Source: Canariomyces notabilis (Eukaryota; Ascomycota; Sordariomycetes; Sordariales; Chaetomiaceae). Taken from it: 64,000 bases of DNA. Under the pieces are notes generated by a model, which saw only the letters and a program-made list of their open reading frames with translations, was not told where the DNA came from and did not search any database. Positions within the stretch are counted from its first letter, which is position 1. Every line of letters starts with the position of its first letter. A program made the position numbers and the translations under genes. Where the stretch lies: NCBI RefSeq assembly GCF_033297395.1, contig NW_027041827.1:375629-439628 (forward strand). Reading direction: 5' to 3'. Below are positions 1-12,046 of this stretch, piece by piece.

Positions 1-1348
1 CCGCCACATAAATGCGTCACTAGATTGATGACACAGATGACCCGAGGCACCTCGCAGGGGCAGGACCCATGCTTAGAGAAAAGTCCCGCCTGGCTCGGCC
101 CGTCCATGTCAGCCCTACTTAGCGGCGCAAGCCCATTTCCATCAACGGAAAGTTTGCGGTAGGTATACGTGATAAACGGCTTTGTTCAGCTTGACGGCGC
201 CAGCGAGCAGTTAAGCGGCTTGAAATTGCTCAACGGCTGGAGAGGAATTGAAACCATACGGTAAGACAAACTGGTACTTGGTTCAACCGGTCTCAAAGAC
301 AGTTGCAACTCCTCGGTTCCCAACAACGAAGCACTTGAAAGATACGAGCCACTTAGGAGATATCGCTGGCGACTGGACTGATTTAGCGATGAGGGTGATC
401 ATGGCCGAGGTGAAGGTACTGGTGCAAGGACTACCTACTGGGACTATTGTGGGAGGGATTAAGCGGGATGGCTTTTGAATCCCTTGGGTCATGCCGTGTG
501 GATGAGAGCACACTGCAGGACGTCGGCATTCTCTATAGGTAAGGTCCCCACCCAATTTGCTGTTAGTGCAGGCAAACTTTTGCACCCAAAAATCGGCCTC
601 TCGACTACCCCTCTTAACAGATCGCGGCAGTGGTACATCTGAACTCCCATCTATGCTTTAGACTCCCCAATTTCTCACCCAGATCATTAGTGACATACCG
701 TCCGGCAACCTCTGTGATCCTCCTTCCAACGACAATCCAGTCGCGTTCCCTAGAATATCAACGGACCAATCTATACCTTTCTAAAATCCGATGGGTTGCT
801 GATTATGTCCTACGCTTCCTTGCGAGGGCACGTTTTCGTGACTCTTACTAAACTTCCCGGATATCTGGTGGAACCACTCTCCCAACCTAAGCTCGACACG
901 CCCGGAAGCCGATATTACCGTCTTCCGCTAGAGATTTCTAACCCCCGGCGACCGACTGTAGATAGTTAACTTGCAGATGATGTCAGCCGGGGCAAGGTGT
1001 CCTTGAGCTTTGTGTTGTTTTGTTTGAACCTAGGTTCTCCAATCCTTGTCCAAGGTGCCAACCCGTATACCACCGAGGTAACGTTCGACTAGTGGACATC
1101 CCCCTGGACCTCGAAGCCAGTTATGGGTTGTCACCTTCACCACGACCAGCGGACAACAATATACCCATCAGTCCTCGCAGCGTCCAATGCTCTGTTTTCC
1201 GGCTTGCGCGTATCAACCATTCTGGAAGCGAACTGCATCGGGAATTGCCAATGGTTATATGCAGCCGGTATGGTGCAGATGAATGGACCCTGAAAGGGTT
1301 AGTAGACACGGATACTGCCCATTCGAGCGAAGGAAGCCGTCAAGTTCT
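1..1348. other. noncoding left edge
   Basis: No protein-like reading frame is visible on either strand. The open frames here are short and lack domain character. The stretch is probably the 3' flank of the leftward aspartic-protease-like gene. Nothing else was recognised. Confidence 0.6.
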
Positions 1349-3291
1349 TCATTTAGGCGGCGTCTCGGTACTGCCCAACTCGTATACCATGTCTGACTGT
1401 CCCAACGTCCGGCGGTTCGTCCACGACCAGTGTCCCTGTTCGTGGTTTACGGCCGACATCCCGTGCAATTCACAGTGCGAGTAAGGGGGCACCGGCGCTT
1501 CCCAGGGGCCAGGCTTGTCGGGGTTATTATAGAGCTCAGCTGTGCCTCCGGCTTGAGGCTTCAATTCGGAGGTTTCTGACGTTGGCAAGCTGGAAGCGAT
1601 CATCGCACGCTTCTTCTTCCTCCGAACAAGGCCGGAAACCAGGATTGCGAGGGCGCCCAGCGCAGCTACGCCCCCGACTGCGGCTCCGACGATCGCGCCT
1701 GTGCTGGGTGAAGACGACCCATTCGCGCGCTCATCGGCGCTGTCTGCCCCGTTCGTTGTACCTCCAGTGCTACCGGTGCTGTCCCCGCCAGTCGAACCCC
1801 CAGTGCCACCGGCGCCTCCGTCTCCTCCGCAGGCGCTCTCCTCGTTGTCGGCTGACTTGCTGATGACGGGTACCAAGTTGCTTTTCGTCGACGGATTGGC
1901 TTGCCACATGGTGAAGGTATGAGCATCGTGGTCCACCATCAGGTATGCCGCCGTGAAGAAATAGCGGCCTAGGGTTGTGGGGTTATCGATCACGCTGGCC
2001 ACCAGCAGCTCTCGTCTATCTTGGTGGACGAGACGGGAGCCGTTTCGATCGACGTCGATGAAGGGTGTTATTAGCTGGTTGTTGGGAATACGGATTTGGA
2101 GGCCGTTGGAGAGGATGAAGGTCAAATCACCATCGAAGCTGAGGACATGAAAATGATATTGTTAACCCAAAGTGGAACTTTGGCTGTGGGAAGTGGTTCG
2201 GATAGATACGGGGAGAAACAGGCCCGAGAAAGGGCGCGACGAATGCAGTGAACTTACATGTTCCCTGAAGCATTGTATTGACTGGCACCCCAGTGCAACC
2301 CATACGACAGTCCGATACTGGTCATTTGGGTCGCTCCCTCGAACGCGCTCACGATGCCGGCGGGGGCCTCCCATACGAACTGACGCTGCGGCACAATACA
2401 GCACGGAACGGCCGAGTTGCGCGGCATGATGCTGAAGTCGGTGCCGTTCCTGAAGTTGACCAAGACATTCGAAACGGTCACCGACATCCCCGTCCAGCAC
2501 CCGGTGTCCTCGCTGTAGTCGAGCTGCTGCGTCACGTTGCGCCCAATCACCTTCTCCTGATCATAGCCGCCCAGCACCAGCGACCCGTCCATGTCGGTGT
2601 CGGCGCTGCCGGTCCACATGCGTCCCCAGAAGATGGACCAAACCCGGGACGGGATCTGGCGGGACTGGACCAGGGCGTTTAGGAAGGTAGAGTTGGACCC
2701 GAGGCCAAGGGCGTGAAGGGTGGTGTAGCCGTTGTCCCAGCGCATGCGCGGAATGCCAATGGGCGTGGTCGTGAGGTTGCCGGTGCCAGCGGCGAAGCGT
2801 TCCGTACCCGCAAGGCTGGTTGACAATAGCTTTCGCACACCCAGCTCGGTTCCCCGAGTTGTCAGCTCCTGAGTGGCGCCTCCTGAGGCGACGAGGTCCG
2901 AGTATTTGGTGAAGCTGGTTGATTCGGCATCGAGAAAGTAGCCTCCCCTCCGAATCTCGCAGATCTTGTCGTTCCATATGATAGAAGGGTCGCAGTACGC
3001 CTCTTGGTCGTAGATGTAGGTGTTGTTTAGGTCCCTGGGTCAATCAGCACGAGGTCAGTCATTGACACTTGACAGTGGCCTCTCGCTAGTCGTGTCTTAC
3101 GGCCATGGCAGCACCATGATATTCTGGGGAGGGGTGCCAATCTTTGCTGGTACGCCTCTCATCAAGGAGTCGGGAATGTTAGGGTCGACGGCGGTATCTG
3201 TGATGGGAAGCGCCATCGGCGAGGCGACGGTACCATCACATGCCGCACTGAGGGCGTGCCCGGCCCAAAGGGCAATGATGAGACTCAACAT
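1349..3291 (-). CDS. secreted, membrane-anchored aspartic-protease-like pseudoenzyme (peptidase A1 fold)
   Basis: Three exons, 3291-3101, 3034-2258 and 2138-1349, join in frame (GT-AG introns) to a 585-aa protein. Residues 1-16 form a signal peptide. A peptidase A1-like region follows (GTPPQN near 53-58, several N-glycosylation sequons, cysteines). After it come a Gly/Ser/Thr-rich linker, a single membrane helix at about 470-494 and a basic RRKKKR stop-transfer with a cytoplasmic tail. The position where active pepsins have the first catalytic D[TS]G reads VLPWPDLNNT (60-69), and no second DSGT/S is seen; the matching stretch reads CIVPQRQFVW. It is therefore probably not a protease but a cell-surface or secretory-pathway pseudoenzyme. 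Similar noncatalytic A1-domain proteins are familiar from Sordariomycete genomes. The substrate or ligand is unknown. Confidence 0.8.
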
Positions 3292-4724
3292 TCACTGTAA
3301 AGGTACTAACTCCGTAAGGACCGCCAGGACGTGAAAGCTGGAAAGCGGGTGATCAGCGGGAGATGGTAGGATCCAGGGCGAGGCGGGAGCCTACCCCAAT
3401 AAACGGGCCTGAGCACGATAGTCGGGCAGGAACATAGTCAACAAACCTTCGGGGCTCATCACGACAGTCCGCGCCATGTTCATTGTATCGTATGTAGGGC
3501 TCCTACCAACGTCGGCGGCTACGCAAACACGTGGGCGGGCAATAGGGGGTCCCGAGGGGATGGCGCTGACTGTCATTGGATACTTAACCGCACTCTACAC
3601 CCAGGGTCCCGATCAAAGCGCCCGCGGCCCGCATCGGGCTCGCTAGGCTTCCGGTGCGGAGAGTCGAGGACCAACCATGCGGAAATCTGAAACCCACCGG
3701 CGGCTGTCGACCATGGAGAGCATGCGCACGGCGCCATGGGGATCTCGGGCGTACAATAATAGGCCAAGTTCCCACGGCGGGAATCCCTCAGGCTGAGCGT
3801 GTTTGCGTGGCCGTGGGTATGGACCCGGCAGGATAACCGGTGTCTGGCTGTGACATGTCAGTATCAACACCAAGCTGTGTGGGTTTCAAAGTCGCCAATT
3901 GCAGAACGAGAGTTTGTGTTGCACCAAGCGACAAGCCCAGAGCTCTCCGCCATCTCCTCGTCCATGCGCATCTCCTCGTGTATGCGGACAGCCGCTTGTT
4001 TCATCGTTTCAACACGGGATCTAAACCCAGTCCACGTTGAGATTCGAAAATCGCGTTGAGCGTTGCGTCTCGAACTCGGGACGAAATGCTGCAGCCGGAC
4101 CCTTCTCTTAAATTTAACTATGGCATTTCAGGGGGCACTACAGTAGTTCACTTAGGGTTGGGGTTATTGCCGGCGAACACCCCAAACCTTCTGCCTTCGA
4201 ATTCAGGACTCCGAATCTTCAACCACGTTAAATCTTCCACCTACCTAGGTACTTCGTATCTTCCACCACCTACTCCATATCTTCCACCACTTCGTACTTA
4301 AAATCTTAAGATTCCATCAACGTACTCCGTACCTGCGATTCAGTCGCTGTCGACATTGGCAGACGACCTCGAATTCCCAGACGTCGAAAGCCCGGCACGG
4401 AGACGGGGAGCGACGCCGATTAACGGTGCGAGCGAACAAAAATGGCACGATAGGTATTTTGATTGGCCGAGGAAGCGCGGGACAGCCGCTTTCTTCTGCA
4501 GGGGCTAGGGTGTTCGACCCTAAGGTAGTCCTTAGCCACCTGGCGAGTTACGAAGTACATACGGATACTCCCTTGCATCCTCTCAACACCGACAAGCACA
4601 ATGACGCATCTCCGCCTCTCGAGAATTTCGACGCTGTTCTCGATGCGGACAACAACAAAAGGGCATGGCTTATAGCAGAGGCTGGCCCTGCTGTTTCCTT
4701 TCCGTGAGATTTGCTCGCCGTACC
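3292..4724. other. intergenic, divergent promoter region
   Basis: This separates the leftward protease-like gene from the rightward mannosidase. No credible gene is seen. Near 4232-4287 the 9-mer ATCTTCCAC occurs three times (4232, 4258, 4279). A palindrome TACCTAGGTA lies at 4242-4251 and the recurrent 9-mer TACTCCGTA at 4323-4331. Confidence 0.6.
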
Positions 4725-6523
4725 ATGGCCGTTGCTCGCCACCGCGTCGGCCGATTGATCCTTGGTACCGCCGTGTTCCTACTCGCCCTGCTCGTCCTTC
4801 TGCCGTCTGGACCACAGCACCTCATTACCGGGCAGCCGCCGTTACAGAAGACTCATCCCAAGGTTCGCTTCCAACCAAGCAGTTTCGACTGGACGTCGGT
4901 GCCCCAACGATACCCCGTGTCTTCCATCCAACCGCTGCCTACCGGCCGTCCAAAGCAGCACCTTCACCCGGTCCAACATGCCTTTGCGGGCTATGTGCAC
5001 GATGCGACCACGCAACGCCGCCAACAGGCCGTCCGCGCCGCCTTTGTTAGGTGCTGGGATAGCTACAAGGCACACGCCTGGCTGAGGGACGAGCTGGCTC
5101 CGGTGAGCGGCGGGGGAAAGACTACATTCGGCGGCTGGGCAGCAACCCTGGTGGACTCGCTCGACACGCTTTGGATAATGGATCTTAGAGACGAATTCTA
5201 TACTGCCGCCGCTGCCGCCGCCGCCCAGCTGGATTGGGCAAACACCACCGACACGGCCATCAACGTGTTCGAAACCACAATTCGCCATCTCGGTGGACTG
5301 CTTGGTGCTTACGACTTGAGCGGCGAGCCGGCTCTGCTAGAGAAGGCCATAGAGTTGGGCAATATGCTCTATATGGCCTTCGATACGCCGAATCGTATAC
5401 CGGGCTTCTGGCTCAACTTCCAGGACGCGAAGCAGGGGCTGCAAACTGCAGGAACGAACGACCCATCGGCAAGCCCATGCTCGCTTTCACTCGAGTTCAC
5501 AAGGCTCTCCCTCCTGACGGGTGATAGCAAATACTACGATGCTGTCGCCCGTATCACCGACTTCCTTGAGCGGACGCAAGACCAGTCCAAGCTCCCGGGC
5601 ATGTGGCCGAAGCTTATTAATTTCCATGACGAAGCCGTCGATAGAGAGAATGGCTTTACTATGGGCGCGTTAGCAGACTCCCTGTACGAGTATTTGCCCA
5701 AGATGGCGGCGTTGTTAGGTGGCCAGATCCCCAGCTACGACAAGATGTACCGCGCTGCTATGGAGGTTGCTAAGAAGCACCTCTTGTTCCGGCCTATGGC
5801 AGCCGAGGACGACACGGAGGGCAGAGATGTCCTCTTCGTTGGTGATGCATACGTCCACCCAGACCGTATCGACCATGTCCCGGAGGGACAGCACCTCTCG
5901 TGCTTTGCCGGGGGCATGTTTGCTCTCGGCGGAAAGTTGTTCGATATTCCCGACCACATTTCCATCGGGGAACGGCTAGCCCGAGGCTGTGCGTGGGCAT
6001 ACAATGCGTTCCCGACCGGCTTGATGCCCGAGATCTTTAACCTCATCCCTTGTTCCTCAATAGAGGGACCATGCTTATGGGACGAGGAACGGTGGCAAAA
6101 GGAGGGCGACACGAAGCTGAGAAAGGGGTTTAAGGATGCCCGGGATCCGCGGTATATTCTCCGGCCAGAGGCTATCGAGAGTGTCTTCCTCCTGTACAGG
6201 ATGACGGGCAGGGCAGACTTTCGGGATCTGGCGTGGCGTATGTTCGAAGCTCTTATGGAAGCAACGAAGACTCCCCTTGCCAATTCCGCTATTGCCGATG
6301 TCACGGTCGAGGGCGAGACCATTAAGCTCGATTCAATGGAGGTAAGGCGCCTGTCCACCGAATTGCCCTCAGAACCGGAATCCTGTCTGACCGTCAAACG
6401 CAGAGTTTCTTCTTGTCTGAGACACTCAAGTACTTTTACCTGATATTCTCACCACCCGATCTCATCAACCTTGATGATTTTGTTTTCAATACCGAAGCAC
6501 ATCCATTTAGGCGGGCGAAATAG
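4725..6523 (+). CDS. class I alpha-1,2-mannosidase, glycoside hydrolase family 47
   Basis: Two exons, 4725-6341 and 6404-6523, give 578 aa. The start at 4725 (TACCATGG) is preferred over an in-frame ATG at 4665 because the membrane anchor follows directly. The protein is type II: a short basic N-terminus, a signal-anchor at about residues 10-26, a Pro-rich stem, then a GH47 catalytic domain from about residue 95. Hallmarks seen are DELAPVSG, the GGWAATLVDSLDTLWIMDL block, VFETTIRHLGGLLGAYDLSG, the ILRPEAIESVFLLYRMTG block and, encoded by the last exon, SETLKYFYLIFS and NTEAHP, whose Thr coordinates the catalytic Ca2+ in this family. It trims alpha-1,2-linked mannose from N-glycans in the ER/Golgi. 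Without the short last exon the Ca2+ site would be lost, so that splice is well supported. Which paralogue it is (ER MNS1-like or Golgi) cannot be settled from sequence alone. Confidence 0.93.
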
Positions 6524-7737
6524 AACTGCCGAATCTTCTGTCCGATTAGACATTGAGGCCTGAGGGCCCTAGGCCGCCGATCATGCGCCGCCCGGGTGGC
6601 TGCGAAGGGGAAGGGCAGCGATGTTGACGCAATTGCGCCATAATTAATGCCGTTGCCGCAGGCAATCTCGAAACCAAGTTCTTGACATCCCGTAATTGAT
6701 GATCAACAATAGTAACTCCGGAGAAGTGTAACGAAAAGAATACCTTCGTGATTCGGCTGAGTAACAGGAAGTCAAGTGATTCATTGGCTGGCTGAAAGGC
6801 TCGGAACTTCAAATCCGAGTTCAGCTCCCGTCTCCTGTCGTTCATTGGGCCCAGCCGTCAGGGAAGGCTAATCATAGCAGCGGGTGCTACGAGACACGAA
6901 GAGAAACTCTAGGCAGGTGGTGTATGAAACTCTAAAGATTATGTAGGTAGTCGGTGGAACGTGGAAGTGTTCTACAACAGAAGTGGTGTATCGTATGAAG
7001 TATTGTACAGTACATGGGGAGAGAATCCCCTTCCTGGTTCATCCATTCAGTTCCAGGTTGCAGTGCCGCCCGTAGCACCTGTGCAGCTCGGCATCTGATT
7101 CCTCGCTGCCTGCAGGCTGCAGGAACAGATCTCAACCAACAACGGAATGCTTAGGAAGCGCGCAGAGTCCCAGAGTAGGACCATCAACCTGGTATGTGTT
7201 GTACAAATATGTGCATACATCTAGCCTTGTCTTGATTAAGTCAAAGGACGCCTGTAATTCACGATCATCTCATTATGATTCCCTATCTGCCATATAATCC
7301 GGTCTATCGTCTACATACGTTGCCTGGAAACAAGGGATGGCTTTGGCTCGAGGCTAGGAATGGTGGGGTCACAGCCCTCTCCTTTCCAGTCCTCCAGGCC
7401 CCCATGTCAAGAAGGTACCGACAAACATAAGCGCGCCATCCTTCCCGCTTGTGCCGCAACTTACCCGGAGCGTCTCACCGAGCCTCCAATCAGAGAGGGA
7501 AAAAGACGAAGCCGCAGCACGCCATGAGAAGTACCAGGTAGCCCAGGGAATCATCGTAACTGAATCCGGCCCTCCAACTCCAGCGCCACAGAACCACCAA
7601 CGCCCGCTGCAAAAGGACGACAAAGACGGAAAAAAGCCCCAGTCCTGATGCCGGGCAGTGGCCCAGAAAACAAGGCGACCGGCACGCCTCGACCAGTCAT
7701 TGACTCATTACCGCCCAGCGTAACCGGTTCCAAACCC
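6524..7737. other. intergenic between convergent genes
   Basis: This contains the 3' flanks of the mannosidase (+) and of glutamate dehydrogenase (-). No coding potential is recognised. The 9-mer GTACAGTAC occurs at 7005-7013. Confidence 0.6.
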
Positions 7738-9391
7738 TCACTCCTTCGTCCACCAGTCTCCCTGCTCGTGCATAGCCTGGGCAACCTTGACAAAGCCGGC
7801 AATGTTGCTGCCAGCAACCAGGCTGGGGAGCTCGCCCTCGGCCGTCTCGACGTACTCCTTGGCCGTGTCGAGCCCGCGTTGGAAGGCGTTCTTCATGATG
7901 TCCTTGAGCTTGTCGTCGACCTCCTCCTTGGTCCAAGCGAGACGCTGGCTGTTCTGGGCCATCTCTAAGCCGGATACGGCCACACCACCGCAGTTGGCAG
8001 CCTTGCCTATGGAGATGTGTCAGCAATGGCAACTGCCTGCCGGCTTGGAGGGTGGGGGCGAGTGGGAACGGGGGGTTCGAATTGCGGCCGCTGCAACGGC
8101 GGGAAACACTTACCAGGCGCGTACCAAATGGCGTCACCCTTCTTCTCCCGGCGGTTGCCCTCGAAGACCTCGATAGCCTCAAGCGTGCAGCCCATGTTTG
8201 AGCCCTCAGCGATGAACTTGGTGCCGCCGGCAACCAGAGCCTCTGCTTCCTCCTTGCTAACCTCGTTCTGGGTGGCACAAGGCAAGGCGATGTCAACCTT
8301 GCCAACATGCATCCACGGGCGCACGCCCTCAATGTACTTGAGACCGTCCCTGATAGCATATGTGGAAAGCGACTGACGCTTCACCTTCAGGTTGGCAATG
8401 GCTTCAACATCCTCTGCCGTGACGTGCCCATCACCAACCGCGACAATCGAGCCCTTCGAATCAGAGAGCGAAACGACGGTGGCACCGAGCTCGATGCATT
8501 TCAATGCGGCGTACTGGGCAACGTTGCCCGACCCCGAGATGGCAACGCGCTTACCGGCCCATCCCCCGGCGCCTGCATACTCGAGCATGTGCCCGACGTA
8601 ATAGACGAGGCCATAGCCAGTGGCCTCCGGGCGGATCAGACTGCCGCCCCAGTCCAAACCTTTGCCGGTTAAGACACCCTCGAACTTGTTGCGCTGCTTG
8701 CGGTATGTTCCGAAGAGGAAGCCGATTTCTCTGCCGGAAACGCCAATGTCGCCAGCGGGAACGTCGGTATCGGCACCGATATGCTTGCAGAGCTCTCGCA
8801 TGAAGGCGTCGCAGAAGCGACGGATTTCGGCGTCACTCTTTCCCTTGGGGTCGAAGTCGGCTCCACCCTTTCCACCGCCCATCATGACTGTAAGCACGGT
8901 CAGCAAACGCTGGTCACTTTGCCATGCTTTCTGTGTCACTTACGGCCAGTGAGGGCATTCTTAAAGATCTGCTCGAAACCGAGAAATTTTAGGCTGGTTC
9001 ACAGTCAGCTTTGTCTCGTTTCCCATGTACCTCTCATTTTCCCTTCCGTCAAAGTCTCCTTACATGGACAGGTTCACCGAGGGGTGAAATCTCAAGCCAC
9101 CCTTGTACGGGCCAAGAGCTGAGTTGAATTGCACGCGGTAACCGCGATTGACCTGGAGATTACCGGCGTCATCCTCCCAGACAACGCGGAACTGAATCAC
9201 CCGCTCTGGGATCGAAGCGACTTTGAGCGCAGTGCGGTATTCGGGCTTTTTCGTGAAGAGCGAACTGTTCTCGAGTGTGAGGGCCAGCTCTGCGAAGCAA
9301 CGTCAGTTTCGGTCTCAAGCAAAGATGTCGACGCAATCGACCTACCCTTGTATGCCTGCTCGAACTCGGGCTCTGAAGGAAGGTGCGACAT
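7738..9391 (-). CDS. gdhA: NADP-specific glutamate dehydrogenase
   Basis: Five exons (9391-9346, 9289-9064, 8993-8944, 8887-8114, 8006-7738) join in frame to exactly 454 aa, the length of the Neurospora NADP-GDH. The start MSHLPSEPEFEQAYK matches the family N-terminus; an upstream in-frame start at 9442 would only add unrelated residues. The substrate region PYKGGLRFHPSVNLS, the glycine-rich MMGGGKGG with the following DFDPKGKSDAEI, and the Rossmann motif SGSGNVAQYAA are all present. The enzyme makes glutamate from 2-oxoglutarate and ammonium with NADPH in the cytosol and is the main ammonium-assimilation route in filamentous fungi. Four introns, including a 50-nt third exon, are unremarkable. 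Nitrogen regulation is expected from family knowledge but was not demonstrated from motifs here. Confidence 0.97.
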
Positions 9392-11028
9392 GGTGACAAG
9401 CGACGAATTGGGTATCAAAATTTGAGCAACAAGCAATGGCAAGAATATGATGATCGCTCGCGACGCCTATGTACTTCGCCAGGTAAGGATGAAGGAGGAG
9501 TGAGAGTGCAAAGTGAGGAAGGGCAGGGCAAGATAAGGAAATAAATACAAAGGCCGAACGTGGGGGACCGACAGATGGGATGGAAGTCCCCTATCAAGAG
9601 AGGAGTTCGGCCGGGAGCAGCGGTTGCGGCTCTCCTCCGGTACCTGGGCCGGTTTCAAGACTCCATTTTACGCCTTACGGTCGATTCCTATACCCACTTG
9701 AGGAGATTTCCCTGCGTGGGAGTGGCGACGAGTGCTTCATTGCCGCGCCGGTTTTCGCTCGCTCGCCCTATCTGAAGAGAAGCGCAAACCATCCCACGCC
9801 TCTAGCTGACATGGGACAATCATGAACGGGCTTGTAATATGGGTTGGAATTCCCTCTGTTCGGTAGTGTAGTTCTCTTCTCACCGTCAGCCCGCGATATC
9901 GGCGAGTAGAAACGAGACATTTTCAGGGAAATGGTGCATTCATAGAAAACCAAAGTGACGCAGCCTCGTCGCTGCTATCGTTGCTTATCGATAACCGCGA
10001 TGCCTGGCATTGCTGGGACATGATTGGTGGCGCGCTGTCGCATGTCAACGAGTCAACGATGGTTCGGCAACTCCGCCAGGACCGCATCGCGTGTGGGTGC
10101 GGGAAGAACTTCGATGTTCTTGTCCCTGTAAGAACTTTTTCTTAGACCGCCAAATTCCCTGTCAAACCGCATTTCCAGGAGATTTCTTGACGACGTTATC
10201 CGCGGAAATCGATTGGCCGCCTTGAAGAGCTGAATAAATCTGAAAGGTCAAGGTAGCTCCACGGCAAGTTCAAACCCGAGCCTTTTTCGCCCAGAACTCC
10301 GACTTCGCTGTCTCTTCAATCCGCATACGTTCTCGGCGCCCTGTTGCGGATCTTGGACCTCCGTATGCACTAACCCTCCCGGCAAGCATACTCCGTATGT
10401 ATGTACATATACACATAGCAACATGCGAGAGGGGTTGTTCATGTCGTCTTTCTAAGATTTCATGGTCTAGAATAGTACCTCTTAAACAAACACAGCAGCT
10501 GAATCGTCAGCCATGCTCCGTCGGTCCCAGCATCTGCATGGGCGGGTATCTCCTTTCCTCTTGTCCACTGTCAACCCCAGAATCGTCTTATTTGAACAAG
10601 TGACATCAGTCCAAACTGGCAAAACACAACAGAATTAAGGTTCACATGAGAGAAGACAGAAAGAGATATAGACAGACGAGCTCCCAACACCTTTTCCCAA
10701 CCAGGGTCAAAATATGTAATATATAGGCCCTGATTATATACGGGCTATGTAATAATCTTGCTAGACAATGTGGCCCAGAGAAGCGAAGTAGTAAACAGAG
10801 GGAAAAAGAAAAATTGAAGACAAGATTGTCTCTGGTGTTTTTTTTGTTTGTTTTGTCTGGCTGACTGGATTGGTCTAATAAGACTGCCCGCTCAGCCACT
10901 CAACTCTTGACAGTGCCCTTTCCAAGACAAGACGGTTGCTACCAACAACACCATGGCGGTAGATAGCATAGAGTGGGCGGAGCTCAGTAACCAGCTAACA
11001 AGAAACGGTTGACCACCTCGGTTTTTCT
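9392..11028. other. intergenic, GDH upstream region
   Basis: This is about 1.6 kb between the GDH start and the end of the ferritin-like gene. It contains pyrimidine/purine-biased tracts just upstream of GDH (9480-9560), as expected for a 5' leader, and TACTCCGTA at 10389-10397. No gene is seen. Confidence 0.6.
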
Positions 11029-12046
11029 CTACGAGACCTGCATCACCATGGGCCCAGCCACAATGATGTCGTCCGTGAGCACGCCCGTCAGGGGCCCAGC
11101 GCTGGCCAGGTTGACGTAGGTGACGCCGGCCAGGCCCTGGGGCACGACGCAGCCCGTCTGGGGGTTGAACTCGGTGAAGACGGTGCCGCCGGGGATGACG
11201 CCGCCCGTGGTGAAAGCGCAGTGCGTGGCCGTGGCGGCCGCGTCGGACTGCAGCTGGATGGTGGCGCCCGCGGCAACGGCCTGCGGGTTCTGGCCGGCCG
11301 CCATGGCGAGAGTAGGGAATGCCGTCAGAATCAGGTTGCTTCCCTCGGGGCAGCTCGCGATGAAGGGCGCGGCGAGCGAGAAGACCTGCTTGGGCGACAG
11401 CGGCGTGTCAAAAGCCTGGGGCACCGCGATGCCTCGGCTGGCGGCGCGGACAAAGGTCTGATGGCGCGCCTCGATGGTGAGGATGGTGCCGGCTGTCGTC
11501 AGGATGGAGCCGTCGGAAACAAGGGCGGCGGCGCCGAGATAGGCCGAGACACCGACGTTTTCGAGCACGGCGGCTGTTGCGACCATGCCCGCGGCATCGG
11601 TGAAGCCAAAGTTGTAGGTGCACGGCTGCACTGGCTGCACACCTGCCTGGGCAATGGCGCTTTGCAATAGGACGACGTGCTCCTCTTCTGTCTTGCCGAT
11701 TTGGAGGAGGTCGTCAATCTCTCTTTGCTCAAGCCCTAAGGCCTGGAAGTCGGTCGCCGGAAACTGCGCGAACCCCTGCTGGTAGAATGTCGCCTCGAGC
11801 CACTCCAGTGTGAGAGCGCTGAAGAACGGTTAGCGGTAACCTATGCTTTCCCAAGAGAGCGAGCTCATACAATTGCAGGATGTCAATATCGGTCAAGCCA
11901 AGCGCGGCAGCAGCAGCGTTTTGGCGCTTTGCAAGCTCAAGCATCTTCATCTGACCCTCGTTCAACTTTGGGACCGCTGGTAGCGCCGACGTGACAGCCG
12001 CCAACCCCGCGACAACCGTACCAATGGCTTTTGTGATTGAAGGCAT
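11029..12046 (-). CDS. secreted ferritin-like domain protein (Rds1-type)
   Basis: Two exons, 12046-11871 and 11818-11029 (52-nt intron), give 321 aa. The N-terminus MPSITKAIGTVVAGLAAVTSA is a signal peptide. The splice restores ILQFALTLEWLEATFYQQGF, the first helix of the Ferritin_2 (PF13668) fold, followed by EEEHVVLLQSAIAQAG and further Ala-rich helices. The C-terminal part (about 220-321) is beta-rich and ends in a hydrophobic VMQVS. Related fungal proteins include the stress-induced Rds1 of fission yeast. The fold suggests a four-helix bundle, and the paired Glu/His residues could bind metal, but no enzymatic function is established. It stands alone between long noncoding stretches. Confidence 0.85.
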
